Origin: Nocardioides immobilis
GTDB lineage: Bacteria > Actinomycetota > Actinomycetes > Propionibacteriales > Nocardioidaceae
Assembly: GCF_003515065.1 (NCBI RefSeq)
Contig: NZ_QXGH01000034.1
Location: forward strand, 33,444-97,443
DNA length: 64,000 nucleotides
Reading direction: 5' to 3'
Position 1 is the stretch's first letter. Each line of letters opens with the position of its first letter. A program made the position numbers and the translations under genes. The notes beneath the pieces were generated by a model that saw only the letters and a list, made by a program, of their open reading frames with translations, had not been told where the DNA came from and made no database searches. Below are positions 1 to 11,349 of the stretch, piece after piece.

Positions 1-157
1 GGTGACCCTGACCGACGAGGGGCGGGCCGTGCTGCTCGCCGACCGGGGAAGGCGCGACGAGTGGCTGTCCCGGCGCCTGGCCGGCCTCACTGCCGAGGAG
101 CGGGACGTGCTGCGCCGCGCGACGCCGATCCTGCAGCGCCTGGCCCAGACCGACTGA
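1..157 (+). CDS. MarR-family regulator, C-terminal fragment
   Basis: The open frame enters from the left edge and ends at TGA 155-157. It encodes the last ~52 residues of a protein. The visible part begins with TLTDEGRAVL, the usual wing/helix segment after the recognition helix in MarR proteins, followed by a helical tail (LSRRLAGLTAEERDVLRRATPIL) that forms the dimerisation helices in this family. The next gene downstream is an MFS exporter, the classic MarR target arrangement, so regulation of that exporter is likely but inferred. The DNA-binding helix lies outside the window, so ligand and operator cannot be judged. Confidence 0.75.
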   Translation, partial: VTLTDEGRAVLLADRGRRDEWLSRRLAGLTAEERDVLRRATPILQRLAQTD

Positions 158-182
158 CAACGAGACCGACGAGGAGCCCACG

Positions 183-1463
183 ACGAGTCCCACCTTCCGA
201 TCCCTGTCCCACCAGAACTACCGCCGCTACTTCGCCGGCAGCATCGTGTCGAACGTCGGCACCTGGATGCAGCGCGTCGCGCAGGACTGGCTGGTGCTGA
301 CCATCCCGGGCAACGGCGGCGCCGCCCTCGGCATCGCCACCGGGTTGCAGTTCCTGCCGATCCTGCTGCTGTCGCCGTACGCCGGTGTCGTCGCGGACCG
401 CTTCCCCAAGCGTCGGGTGCTGCAGCTCACCCAGGCGACGATGGCGCTCGCCGCGCTCCTGCTCGGCGTGATCGCGGCACTCGGCGTCGCCGAGACCTGG
501 CACGTGTACGTGATCGCGTTCGCGTTCGGCGTCGGTGCCGCGTTCGACGGGCCCGCGCGGCAGGCCTTCGTCTCCGAGATGGTCGGTCCCGACGACGTGA
601 CCAACGCCGTCGGGCTCAACTCGGCGGCGTTCAACACCGCCCGGATCGTCGGGCCGGCCATCGCCGGGCTGCTGATCGGCCTGCTCGGCGGGGGCATGAA
701 GGCGACCGGCTGGGTGATCCTGGTCAACGCGGTCTCCTACCTTGCCGTGATCTGGCAGCTGGAGCGGATGGACACCCATGCCCTCCACTCGCCGGCACGC
801 GTCGCCCGTCGCCCGGGCATGCTCCTCGAGGGCGTGCGCTACCTGCGCGGCCAGCCGAAGATGCTGATGATCCTGGTGCTGGTGTTCTTCGCGGGCACCT
901 TCGGCATGAACTTCCAGATGACGTCGGCGCTGATGGCGACCGAGGTCTACGGCAAGGGCGCCAGCGAGTTCGGGCTGCTGGGTTCGGCACTGGCGGTGGG
1001 GTCGTTGGGCGGGGCGCTGCTCGCCGCGCGGCGTCCCCGGGTGCGGCTGCGGCTGCTGGTCGGTGCGGCGATCGGCTTCGGCATCGCCGAGATCGTGGCG
1101 GGCTCGCTGCCGTCGTACCTCGCCTTCATGCTGTTCTGCCCGCTGATCGGGCTGGCCACCATCACGCTCCTCAACTCGGCCAACGCCACGCTGCAGGTCG
1201 AGTCCGACCCCGAGCTCCGGGGCCGGGTGATGGCGATCTACATGACGATCGTGATGGGAGGCACCCCGCTGGGCGCCCCGGTGATCGGCTGGATCGGCGA
1301 GACGTACGGCGCCCGCTGGACGCTGTTCGTCGGCGGCACCCTGGTCCTGGTGGGCGTCGTGCTGGCGCTCCTCGTGCACCGCGCCGCTGATCCCGGCCGC
1401 CGGCCGCCGCCGCGCGTTGCCTCACCGGTCGGCCGGTCCAGGTCTGACATGCTGCCCTCATGA
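183..1463 (+). CDS. MFS efflux transporter (DHA3-like)
   Basis: Integral membrane exporter of the major facilitator superfamily, about 12 membrane segments. The N-terminus SLSHQNYRRYFAGSIVSNVG.TWMQ.VAQDWLVL is the typical TM1 entry of the enterobactin-exporter-like DHA3 subgroup, and the TM2-TM3 loop carries the MFS signature G(V)VADRFPKRRVL. Start choice is a problem. The conserved N-terminus begins before GTG 246, yet no ATG, GTG or TTG is in frame between the stop at 9-11 and 246. A GAGGAG at 171-176 sits 6 bases before ACG 183, which I take as a possible non-canonical start; GTG 246 would cut into TM1. The stop overlaps the next start (ATGA 1460-1463). Substrate unknown. Confidence 0.8.
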   Translation, partial: TSPTFRSLSHQNYRRYFAGSIVSNVGTWMQRVAQDWLVLTIPGNGGAALGIATGLQFLPILLLSPYAGVVADRFPKRRVLQLTQATMALAALLLGVIAALGVAETWHVYVIAFAFGVGAAFDGPARQAFVSEMVGPDDVTNAVGLNSAAFNTARIVGPAIAGLLIGLLGGGMKATGWVILVNAVSYLAVIWQLERMDTHALHSPARVARRPGMLLEGVRYLRGQPKMLMILVLVFFAGTFGMNFQMTSALMATEVYGKGASEFGLLGSALAVGSLGGALLAARRPRVRLRLLVGAAIGFGIAEIVAGSLPSYLAFMLFCPLIGLATITLLNSANATLQVESDPELRGRVMAIYMTIVMGGTPLGAPVIGWIGETYGARWTLFVGGTLVLVGVVLALLVHRAADPGRRPPPRVASPVGRSRSDMLPS

Positions 1464-2914
1464 GCAGTCCGGTGACCGCGGGCACGTCCGTGCTCGACCG
1501 CTACTTCCACATCACCGAGCGGGGCTCCACGACCGCTCGCGAGATCCGGGGAGGCATCGTCACGTTCCTGACGATGGCCTACATCATCGTGCTCAACCCG
1601 ATCATCCTGCTCGGTGGCACGGACATCGACGGCGAGCTGCTCGCCGGTGGCGACGGGGCGCAGATCGCGGCCGCCACGGCGCTGGTCGCCGGCGTGCTGA
1701 CGATCCTGATGGGGGTCGTCGCCAACTTCCCGCTGGCACTGGCGACAGGCCTCGGTCTCAACGCCTTCGTGACCTACTCGGTCGCGAGCCAGATGACCTG
1801 GGCCGACGCGATGGGCCTGGTGGTGATCGAGGGCCTCATCATCTTCGCGCTGGTGCTCACCGGCTTCCGCAAGGCCGTCTTCAACGCCGTGCCGCCACAG
1901 CTGAAGGTGGCGATCGCCGTCGGCATCGGGCTCTTCCTCACCATCATCGGGCTCGTCGACGCCGGATTCGTGCGGAGCACCTCCATCGCCGTGCCCCCGA
2001 TCCAGATCGGCATCGGCAACCAGCTGCAGGGCTGGCCGGTCGCCGTGTTCTGCTTCGGCCTCGCGCTGATGGTCGCGCTGTACGCCCGCCGGGTGCCAGG
2101 CGCGATCCTCATCTCGATCCTGGTGACGACGGTGGTCGCGATCGTCGTCGAGGCCGTCGCCGACATCGGTCCGACGTTCGTCGACCCGGCGACGACCAAC
2201 CCGACCGGGTGGAACCTCAACGTCCCCGCCCTCCCGGACGAGGTCGTTGCGGTCCCGGACCTCGGGTTGCTCGGGGAGTTCAGCCTGCTCGGCTCGTGGG
2301 AGCACGCGAGCGTCGTCACGGTGTGCCTGCTGATCTTCACGCTGCTCATCTCGGACTTCTTCGACACGATGGGCACGATGACCGCCATCGGCGAGGAGGC
2401 CGGACTCCTCGACGAGGACGGCAGACCGCCCCACACCCAGCGCATCCTGCTCGTCGACTCGGTCGCCGCGGCCGCGGGAGGCGCGGCGGGAGTCTCCTCG
2501 AACACGTCCTACATCGAGTCCGCCGCGGGTGTCGCCGAGGGCGCGCGCACCGGGCTGGCGAGCGTGGTCACCGGGCTGCTCTTCCTGGCGGCGACCTTCG
2601 TGGCGCCGGTCGTCACGGTGATCCCGAACGAGGCCGCCGTACCGGCCCTGGTGCTGGTCGGCTTCCTGATGATGCAGCAGGTCAAGGGCATCGACTGGGA
2701 CGACCTGGAGATCGCCCTCCCCGCCTTCCTGACGATCGTGCTGATGCCCTTCACGTACTCGATCTCGGTCGGCATCGGCGCCGGTTTCGTCAGCTATGCG
2801 TTCCTCAAGCTGGTGCGCGGCAAGGTCGCCGAGGTGCACCCGCTGCTGTGGGTCGTCGCCGCCCTGTTCGTCGTGTACTTCGCGATCAACCCGCTGACCG
2901 ACTGGCTCACCTGA
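1460..2914 (+). CDS. NCS2/AzgA-type purine permease
   Basis: A 484-residue multi-pass membrane protein of the nucleobase-cation symporter-2 family, AzgA-like branch (hypoxanthine, guanine or adenine uptake by proton symport). The N-terminal TTAREIRGGIVTFLTMAYIIVLNP is diagnostic for AzgA/PbuG proteins, as are the central DFFDTMGTM..IGEEAGLLDEDG and SSNTSYIESAAGVAEGARTG segments. Length matches the family (430-490). It overlaps the preceding MFS gene by 4 bases, so the two are probably cotranscribed. A purine substrate is supported by family; which purine is not decided by sequence. Confidence 0.9.
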   Translation: MSSPVTAGTSVLDRYFHITERGSTTAREIRGGIVTFLTMAYIIVLNPIILLGGTDIDGELLAGGDGAQIAAATALVAGVLTILMGVVANFPLALATGLGLNAFVTYSVASQMTWADAMGLVVIEGLIIFALVLTGFRKAVFNAVPPQLKVAIAVGIGLFLTIIGLVDAGFVRSTSIAVPPIQIGIGNQLQGWPVAVFCFGLALMVALYARRVPGAILISILVTTVVAIVVEAVADIGPTFVDPATTNPTGWNLNVPALPDEVVAVPDLGLLGEFSLLGSWEHASVVTVCLLIFTLLISDFFDTMGTMTAIGEEAGLLDEDGRPPHTQRILLVDSVAAAAGGAAGVSSNTSYIESAAGVAEGARTGLASVVTGLLFLAATFVAPVVTVIPNEAAVPALVLVGFLMMQQVKGIDWDDLEIALPAFLTIVLMPFTYSISVGIGAGFVSYAFLKLVRGKVAEVHPLLWVVAALFVVYFAINPLTDWLT

Positions 2915-2945
2915 ACCGGCCCGGACCACGCCTGCGGCCGCAGTT

Positions 2946-2974
2946 TTGCGTCCGTCTGGGGCGGCCGGTAGCCT
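2946..2974 (+). promoter_or_regulatory. Candidate promoter of the str operon
   Basis: TTGCGT at 2946-2951 and TAGCCT at 2969-2974 are separated by 17 bases, a good actinobacterial housekeeping-sigma match (TTGACA / TANNNT). The predicted start near 2981 gives a leader of roughly 145 bases before rpsL. No other gene lies in 2915-3127. Pattern match only. Confidence 0.5.
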
Positions 2975-3127
2975 CGTTCCTTGTGTCTGGGTGCCCCAGG
3001 CACGTTATGCGCGCCCTCAGTCTGGGGTTCTAGGCCGGCGCAATCCACGGCACAAGCAACAACGCAGTACTCCCGTGCCCGGCAAGGTGCCGGGCCGTGA
3101 TCAGCAAACAGGAAAGGGAACCACCAG

Positions 3128-3502
3128 GTGCCCACCATCAACCAGTTGGTCCGCAAGGGCCGCCAGGACAAGGTGTCGAAGAACAAGACGCCTGCCCTGA
3201 AGGGTTCGCCCCAGCGACGCGGTGTGTGCACCCGCGTCTACACCACCACCCCGAAGAAGCCGAACTCCGCCCTCCGCAAGGTCGCCCGTGTGCGTCTGAG
3301 CAGCGGCGTCGAGGTCACCGCCTACATCCCGGGTGAGGGTCACAACCTCCAGGAGCACTCGATCGTGCTCGTGCGCGGCGGTCGTGTGAAGGACCTGCCG
3401 GGTGTTCGTTACAAGGTCATCCGCGGCGCTCTGGACACCCAGGCCGTGAAGAACCGTAAGCAGGCGCGCAGCCGCTACGGCGCGAAGAAGGAGAAGAGCT
3501 GA
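3128..3502 (+). CDS. rpsL: 30S ribosomal protein S12
   Basis: A 124-residue S12 of normal length, part of the 30S decoding centre. All landmarks are present: MPTINQLVRKGR start, RGVCTRVYTTTPKKPNSALRK, and GRVKDLPGVRYKVIRG near residues 86-100. Lys43 and Lys88, where streptomycin-resistance substitutions occur, are both lysine, so the wild-type sensitive state is expected. The start is GTG 3128, preceded by AGGAAAGGGAACCACCAG. The stop overlaps the rpsG start (TGATG, one base). First gene of the str operon. Confidence 0.98.
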   Translation: MPTINQLVRKGRQDKVSKNKTPALKGSPQRRGVCTRVYTTTPKKPNSALRKVARVRLSSGVEVTAYIPGEGHNLQEHSIVLVRGGRVKDLPGVRYKVIRGALDTQAVKNRKQARSRYGAKKEKS

Positions 3503-3972
3503 TGCCGCGCAAGGGCCCCGCTCCGAAGCGACCGCTCGACGTCGACCCGGTCTACGGGTCTCAGCTGGTCACCCAGCTCGTCTCCAAGGTCCTCATGGAC
3601 GGCAAGAAGCAGGTTGCGCAGCGCATCGTCTACGGCGCGCTCGAGGGCACCCGTGAGAAGACCGGCACCGACCCGGTCATCACCCTGAAGCGTGCGCTCG
3701 ACAACGTTCGCCCCGCGATCGAGGTCAAGTCCCGCCGTGTCGGTGGTGCGACGTACCAGGTCCCGATCGAGGTCAAGGGCACCCGCGGCACCACGCTCGC
3801 GCTCCGCTGGCTCGTGGGCTACGCCGCCGAGCGCCGCGAGAAGACCATGAGCGAGCGCCTCATGAACGAGATCCTCGACGCCTCCAACGGCCTCGGTGCC
3901 GCGGTGAAGAAGCGCGAGGACACCCACAAGATGGCCGAGTCCAACAAGGCCTTCGCCCACTACCGCTGGTGA
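3502..3972 (+). CDS. rpsG: 30S ribosomal protein S7
   Basis: A 156-residue S7, which nucleates assembly of the 30S head and lines the E site. It starts MPRKGPAPKRPLDVDPVYGS, the usual actinobacterial form, and contains KVLMDGKK..AQRIVYGAL and RRVGGATYQVPIEV. The C-terminus NKAFAHYRW is intact. It follows rpsL with a one-base overlap, so the two are translationally coupled; fusA begins 76 bases downstream. Confidence 0.98.
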   Translation: MPRKGPAPKRPLDVDPVYGSQLVTQLVSKVLMDGKKQVAQRIVYGALEGTREKTGTDPVITLKRALDNVRPAIEVKSRRVGGATYQVPIEVKGTRGTTLALRWLVGYAAERREKTMSERLMNEILDASNGLGAAVKKREDTHKMAESNKAFAHYRW

Positions 3973-4048
3973 CGGAGCCGGCGGGCGCCGTACGACGGTG
4001 CCCGCCCGGCACCCACCTGCCCACTACTTCTAAGGAACGCTGACTCAC

Positions 4049-6160
<2,112 letters not shown>

Positions 6161-6227
6161 TCGTAGGCCCTCGGCACCACCCCTTTAGTACGAGTCAAGT
6201 AACACACCAAACCAGGAGGAGCCCCCA

Positions 6228-7421
<1,194 letters not shown>

Positions 7422-7444
7422 TCGACTGATCGTCTGATCGAACG

Positions 7445-7480
7445 CAGAGCCCCCCGAGCCGCCAGGCTCGGGGGGCTCTG
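7445..7480 (+). terminator. Terminator of the str operon
   Basis: Perfect hairpin 23 bases after tuf. Arm CAGAGCCCCCCGAGCC (7445-7460), loop GCCA, arm GGCTCGGGGGGCTCTG (7465-7480). There is no U-tract, as is common in high-GC actinobacteria. Confidence 0.9.
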
Positions 7481-7513
7481 CCGTTCGATGAGCCGTCCGG
7501 GCTCTTCTTGGGA

Positions 7514-7674
7514 GCCGAGTCGGCGCACCTTGTGCGCCGGCGCAGCGCCCCCTTCCGGAAGCTGCGCCGACTCGGCGAGCCCGCCAGCGGCGCGCATCCA
7601 GAGCGAACCTCGCGCGCCGTACAAGATGAGCCGACTCGGCGTTGTTCGGAGCCGGAGATGAGCCGACTCGGCGT
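7514..7674. repeat. Intergenic repeat cluster of GCCGACTCGGC units
   Basis: Four copies of the near-palindromic 11-mer GCCGA(C/G)TCGGC lie at 7514-7524, 7566-7576, 7630-7640 and 7662-7672. The first two form the ends of an inverted pair (GCCGAGTCGGCGCA at 7514-7527, TGCGCCGACTCGGC at 7563-7576). The last two sit in a 19-base direct repeat, AGATGAGCCGACTCGGCGT, at 7624-7642 and 7656-7674. The block fills the gap between the tuf terminator and the next gene, and the codings it could make are repeat by-products. Function unknown. Confidence 0.75.
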
Positions 7675-7716
7675 CCTGTTTGTTTCCCCGGAAGCTCCGG
7701 ATGGGAGGATTCGGGC

Positions 7717-8109
7717 ATGAGCGAGCAGCCGCCGCAGGACCCCGACCCGGCGCCCCAGAACCAGGGGCTGGCGAACCAGCCGCCGCCGAACCCGTACCAG
7801 CCGTACGCGCCCGGCTACGGTCCGACCGGCTTGCCGATGTGGGCGCCCGACCACCCGCAGGCGACCACGGTGCTCCTGCTGGGGATCCTCGGGATGGCGG
7901 TCTGCCAGGTGGTGGCGCCGTTCGCGTGGGTGATGGGCTCGCGGGTGCGCAAGGAGATCGACGCGTCCGGCGGTCAGATCGGCGGCCGCAGCCAGGTTCA
8001 GATCGGCTACGTCCTCGGCATCGTCGGCAGCTGCCTGCTGGCCTTCTACGTCCTGGGCGGTCTCGCCTACATCGGCTTCGTGGTCGTCGTGATCGCCGCC
8101 GGCGCGTGA
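7717..8109 (+). CDS. DUF4190-type small membrane protein
   Basis: A 130-residue protein. The first ~45 residues are a Pro/Gln/Asn-rich cytosolic tail (MSEQPPQDPDPAPQNQG). Two hydrophobic helices follow (about 49-68 and 96-128), separated by the conserved GSRVRKEIDASGGQIGGRSQ.QIGYVLGI loop. This layout and loop are typical of the DUF4190 family of unknown role, common in actinobacteria. ATG 7717 is preceded by GGGAGGAT. The stop overlaps the trmB start (GTGA 8106-8109), so the two are likely translated together. Confidence 0.8.
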   Translation: MSEQPPQDPDPAPQNQGLANQPPPNPYQPYAPGYGPTGLPMWAPDHPQATTVLLLGILGMAVCQVVAPFAWVMGSRVRKEIDASGGQIGGRSQVQIGYVLGIVGSCLLAFYVLGGLAYIGFVVVVIAAGA

Positions 8110-8849
8110 CCGACGACCGGCGGGGAGTCACCCCGGCGCGCCCGCACCAGAAGCTGACCGAGGACGGTCGGCGGATGCGGGAGGTGCTCACCTACAGCAG
8201 GCGCGGCAGCCGGTTCACGCCGACGCAGGCCGCCGCCTGGGAGGCGTACCACGAGCAGTGGGTGATCCCGGACGAGGCGGTCGACGCCGAGGACTTCTCG
8301 CTGGACGCCTGGTTCGGGCGCGGCCCGGAGGACCGGGACGGGCTGATCGTCGAGATCGGCTCCGGCGTCGGTGAGGCGACCGCGGCGCTGGCGGCAGCGC
8401 GGCCGTCGTACGACGTGCTCGCCATCGAGGTCTGGCGTCCGGGGGTCGCGGCGACGCTCGGCCGGCTCGGGGAGGCCGGCGCCGCCAACGTGCGGCTGTG
8501 CAGCGTCGACGCGGTCTGGTCGCTGGAGCACCTGCTCGGACCGGAGAGCGTCGCCGAGCTGTGGACGTTCTTCCCCGACCCGTGGCACAAGAAGCGGCAC
8601 CACAAGCGCCGGTTGGTGACGCCGGCGTTCGCGGCGCTGGCCGCGAGCCGACTCCGGCCGGGCGGGGTCTGGCGCCTGGCGACGGACTGGCAGGACTACG
8701 CCGAGCAGATGCTCGAGGTCCTGGACACCGAGCCCGCGCTCGACGGAGGCGTGGTCGAGCGGTGGGACGAGCGGCCGGTCACGAAGTTCGAGCGCAAGGG
8801 CGTCGCGGCCGGCCGGGCGATCACGGACCTGCGGTACCGCCGCCGCTGA
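8106..8849 (+). CDS. trmB: tRNA (guanine-N7-)-methyltransferase
   Basis: A 247-residue SAM-dependent methyltransferase that makes m7G46 in the variable loop of tRNAs. The SAM-binding motif EIGSGVGE is at about 83-90, and the TrmB fingerprint FFPDPWHKKRHHKRR at about 155-169. The C-terminus has TKFERKG, another conserved TrmB element (T-x-x-E-x-K-G). GTG 8106 was chosen because it overlaps the previous stop and gives the family length. The last 29 bases overlap the convergent TPR gene. Confidence 0.95.
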   Translation: MTDDRRGVTPARPHQKLTEDGRRMREVLTYSRRGSRFTPTQAAAWEAYHEQWVIPDEAVDAEDFSLDAWFGRGPEDRDGLIVEIGSGVGEATAALAAARPSYDVLAIEVWRPGVAATLGRLGEAGAANVRLCSVDAVWSLEHLLGPESVAELWTFFPDPWHKKRHHKRRLVTPAFAALAASRLRPGGVWRLATDWQDYAEQMLEVLDTEPALDGGVVERWDERPVTKFERKGVAAGRAITDLRYRRR

Positions 8850-9558
8850 CGTCCTGGAGGAGCGCGATCTCCTCGTCGACGTACGGATCCTCCTCGCCGA
8901 GCGCGACCAGCTCGGCCTTGAGCGCCTGCTGGAGTGCGAGCGCCTCCTCGTGCCGGCCGAGGTTGCGCAGTGCCCAGGCGACCATCCAGCGGGCGACCCG
9001 GGTGCGACCGGTGTCGCCGATCCGCTCGCGAGCGGCCAGGGCGTCCTCGAACACGACCAGTGCGCGGCGGAAGTCACCATTGTCGGCGTGCGTCATGCCG
9101 AGGTTGTTGAGCAGGGAGGCGTCCCAGTCGCGGGCTCGGGGATCGGCGGACGCGGCGGCAACGGCGAGCGCGCGTTCGATGACCGCTTCCTGCTCGGCCG
9201 GGTCGCTCACCAGGGCCAGCATGTGCAGGGCGTCGACGCGCAGCTCGTCGAGCCCCGCGCGCTCGGCGACCTGCGCCGCCTCGACGAAGAACCGCCTAGC
9301 GTGGTCGGGATCCCCGGACGAGCGGTAGACCCGCCCCTGCTCGAGCAGCAGCCGGCACTCCACCTCCGCCGACCCGTCGGGCGGGAGGTCGTCGAGCACG
9401 GCGTGCGCGTCGTCGTACCGCTCCTGGAGGCCGAGCGCGCGTGCGAGCTGGGTCAGCAGGATCCCGCGCTGCTCGCCCTCGGCGGCCGCCGAGGCCGCGC
9501 GGAAGCGTTGCTCGGAGCCGGCCGGGTCGTCGAAGTCCCACAGGTCGCCTGGGTGCAT
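8821..9558 (-). CDS. TPR-repeat protein
   Basis: A 245-residue soluble, all-helical protein with tetratricopeptide-like repeats. Recognisable units include GLQERYDDAHAVLDDL, YRSSGDPDHARRFFVEAAQVAERAG, NNLGMTHADNGDFRRALVVFEDALA and WALRNLGRHEEALALQQAL. No signal peptide, membrane segment or catalytic domain is visible, so it is probably a protein-protein interaction scaffold; partners unknown. It converges on trmB with a 29-base 3' overlap. Confidence 0.75.
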   Translation of the reverse strand: MHPGDLWDFDDPAGSEQRFRAASAAAEGEQRGILLTQLARALGLQERYDDAHAVLDDLPPDGSAEVECRLLLEQGRVYRSSGDPDHARRFFVEAAQVAERAGLDELRVDALHMLALVSDPAEQEAVIERALAVAAASADPRARDWDASLLNNLGMTHADNGDFRRALVVFEDALAARERIGDTGRTRVARWMVAWALRNLGRHEEALALQQALKAELVALGEEDPYVDEEIALLQDVSGGGTAGP

Positions 9559-9897
9559 GACGCCAGTGTGTCCTGCGCGCGGCCGATCCTTCGGAAGATT
9601 TCGGCCGCGTGACGTTCATCCGCCGTTGGGGCGTGTCGCAGAATCGACCGGCCGCAGCGGGGTAGTTTCACAGGCACTGGCGGGTGGGGAAGCCCGCTAG
9701 ATCGGGAGGCCCGTTCGTGACCAACGACTGCATCACCCGTCGCGGGTGCCAGGGTCCTCCCTGCCGCGCGCACCGGGTGATCGGGCGCCGGCACTCCGGC
9801 GTTCGGGCCCGTGCGACTGCTCCGGCAACCGCTTCCTGGTCCGACTGCGAGGATTAGGACCGGGCGGGAGTGCGCGCGCGGTCTGATGAGGTGCGAA
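9559..9897. other. 339-base region upstream of the PhoH gene
   Basis: Divergent promoter region between the TPR gene and the PhoH-like gene. TAGTTT at 9663-9668 is a possible rightward -10 box, without a convincing -35. It is followed by a G-rich leader, a GGGAGG at about 9704-9709 and a short Cys-rich frame (9717-9857, listed separately). I see no riboswitch or terminator in it. Confidence 0.4.
9717..9857 (+). CDS. Possible 46-residue Cys/His-rich small protein
   Basis: GTG 9717 is preceded by GGGAGG at a suitable distance and opens 46 codons to TAG 9855-9857. The product begins VTNDCITRRGCQGPPCRAHR, with Cys at 5, 11 and 16 and His at 19, and a further Cys near the end; this spacing resembles a small metal-binding knuckle. 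It sits directly upstream of the PhoH-like gene and could equally be a leader peptide. A good ribosome site and the Cys pattern are the only support; it may be chance. Confidence 0.3.
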   Translation: MTNDCITRRGCQGPPCRAHRVIGRRHSGVRARATAPATASWSDCED

Positions 9898-11268
9898 GTG
9901 CCCAACACAAAGTCCCGCGCCGCTGTCAGCCCTGACGCCACGCAAGCCGACCAGTCCACAGCTCCGGCCTCGGGTCGCCGGACCTACGTGCTCGACACCA
10001 GCGTGCTGCTCGCCGACCCCGGCGCGCTCCGCAGGTTCGCCGAGCACGAGGTGGTGCTGCCGGTGGTGGTGATCACCGAGCTGGAGGGCAAGCGGCATCA
10101 CCCCGAGCTGGGGTACTTCGCCCGCAGCGCGCTGCGGATGCTCGACGAGATGCGGATCAGCCACGGCCGCCTCGACACGCCCGTCCCTGTGGGCGACGAG
10201 GGCGGCTCCTTGCGGGTCGAGCTCAACCACACCGACGCGGCGTCGCTGCCCTCCGGCTTCCGGTTGGGCGACAACGACACCCGGATCCTCGCGGTCGCCC
10301 GCAACCTCGCCGACGAGGGCTACGACGTCACCTTGGTCTCCAAGGACCTGCCGTTGCGGATCAAGGCGTCTGCGGTCGGGCTCGAGGCCCAGGAGTACCG
10401 CGGCGAGGCGATCAGCGACTCGGACACCGGCTACACGGGGATGGCCGAGCTCGACGTGGCGGCCGAGGAGCTCGACGAGCTGTACGACGACGGCTCCCTC
10501 GACCTGGAGGCGGTGCGCGACCTGCCCTGTCACCAGGGCCTGGTGCTGCTGTCCGACCGCGGTACGGCGCTCGGCCGGGTCGGTCCGGACAAGCAGGTCC
10601 ACCTGGTGCGGGGTGACCGCGAGGCGTTCGGCATCCACGGCCGCTCCGCCGAGCAGCGGATCGCGCTGGAGATGCTGCTCGACCCGGAGGTCGGCATCGT
10701 GTCGCTCGGTGGCCGGGCGGGCACCGGCAAGTCGGCGCTCGCGCTGTGCGCGGGCCTGGAGGCGGTGATGGAGCGTCGCCAGCACAAGAAGGTCGTGGTG
10801 TTCCGTCCGCTCTTCGCGGTCGGCGGCCAGGAGCTCGGCTACCTGCCGGGGTCGGAGTCGGAGAAGATGTCGCCCTGGGCACAGGCGGTGTTCGACACGC
10901 TCGGTGCGCTCACCTCGCGCGACGTCATCGAGGAGGTCCTCGACCGCGGCATGCTCGAGGTGCTCCCGCTGACCCACATCCGGGGCCGGTCGCTGCACGA
11001 CTCGTTCGTGATCGTCGACGAGGCCCAGTCGTTGGAGCGCAACGTCCTGCTGACCGTGCTCTCGCGGATCGGCGCCAACTCGAAGGTCGTGCTCACCCAC
11101 GACGTCGCCCAGCGCGACAACCTGCGCGTCGGCCGCCACGACGGTGTGGTGGCGGTGGTCGAGAAGCTCAAGGGCCACCCGCTCTTCGCCCATGTCACGT
11201 TGACCCGGTCCGAGCGGTCGCCGATCGCGGCTCTTGTCACGGAGATGCTGGAGAACGTCGTCGTCTGA
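9898..11268 (+). CDS. PIN domain-PhoH ATPase fusion (PhoH2/YlaK type)
   Basis: About 456 residues: an N-terminal PIN nuclease domain (YVLDTSVLLADP, the first acidic residue; later LGDNDTRILAVARNL and LVSKDLPLR) joined to a PhoH-family P-loop ATPase (SLGGRAGTGKSALALCAG Walker A, FVIVDEAQSLERN Walker B, LTHDVAQRDN). PhoH2 proteins of this build are reported to be sequence-selective RNA-unwinding nucleases in mycobacteria; no separate antitoxin gene is visible unless the upstream small frame is one. GTG 9898 was chosen because the extra N-terminal residues from GTG 9811 are not PIN-like; ATG 9886 is an alternative. Confidence 0.88.
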   Translation: MPNTKSRAAVSPDATQADQSTAPASGRRTYVLDTSVLLADPGALRRFAEHEVVLPVVVITELEGKRHHPELGYFARSALRMLDEMRISHGRLDTPVPVGDEGGSLRVELNHTDAASLPSGFRLGDNDTRILAVARNLADEGYDVTLVSKDLPLRIKASAVGLEAQEYRGEAISDSDTGYTGMAELDVAAEELDELYDDGSLDLEAVRDLPCHQGLVLLSDRGTALGRVGPDKQVHLVRGDREAFGIHGRSAEQRIALEMLLDPEVGIVSLGGRAGTGKSALALCAGLEAVMERRQHKKVVVFRPLFAVGGQELGYLPGSESEKMSPWAQAVFDTLGALTSRDVIEEVLDRGMLEVLPLTHIRGRSLHDSFVIVDEAQSLERNVLLTVLSRIGANSKVVLTHDVAQRDNLRVGRHDGVVAVVEKLKGHPLFAHVTLTRSERSPIAALVTEMLENVVV

Positions 11269-11283
11269 GCCGGCCGTTCCGCA

Positions 11284-11327
11284 ACGTCATACGTCTCGCA
11301 CCGCTGGCGGTGCGAGACGTATGACGT
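11284..11327. repeat. 44-bp palindrome, copy 1
   Basis: Two perfect 21-base arms around the dinucleotide TG (loop 11305-11306); the arm contains CATACGTCTCGCACCGC. It lies between the convergent PhoH-like gene (stop 11268) and the PD-(D/E)XK gene (stop 11350), where it could act as a bidirectional terminator. A second copy, identical except for the central dinucleotide, is at 12408-12451. Confidence 0.9.
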
Positions 11328-11349
11328 CCCGGGTGCGGGGCGGACCGAT

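Noticed and set aside
7508..7720. 70-codon frame through the intergenic repeats
   Set aside because: It is made up of the repeat units themselves and has no ribosome site or known relatives.
9640..9716. SigR/ECF-type promoter GGAA...GTT upstream of the PhoH region
   Set aside because: The spacing between the GGGAAG and CGTT elements is not right for SigR and nothing else supports it.
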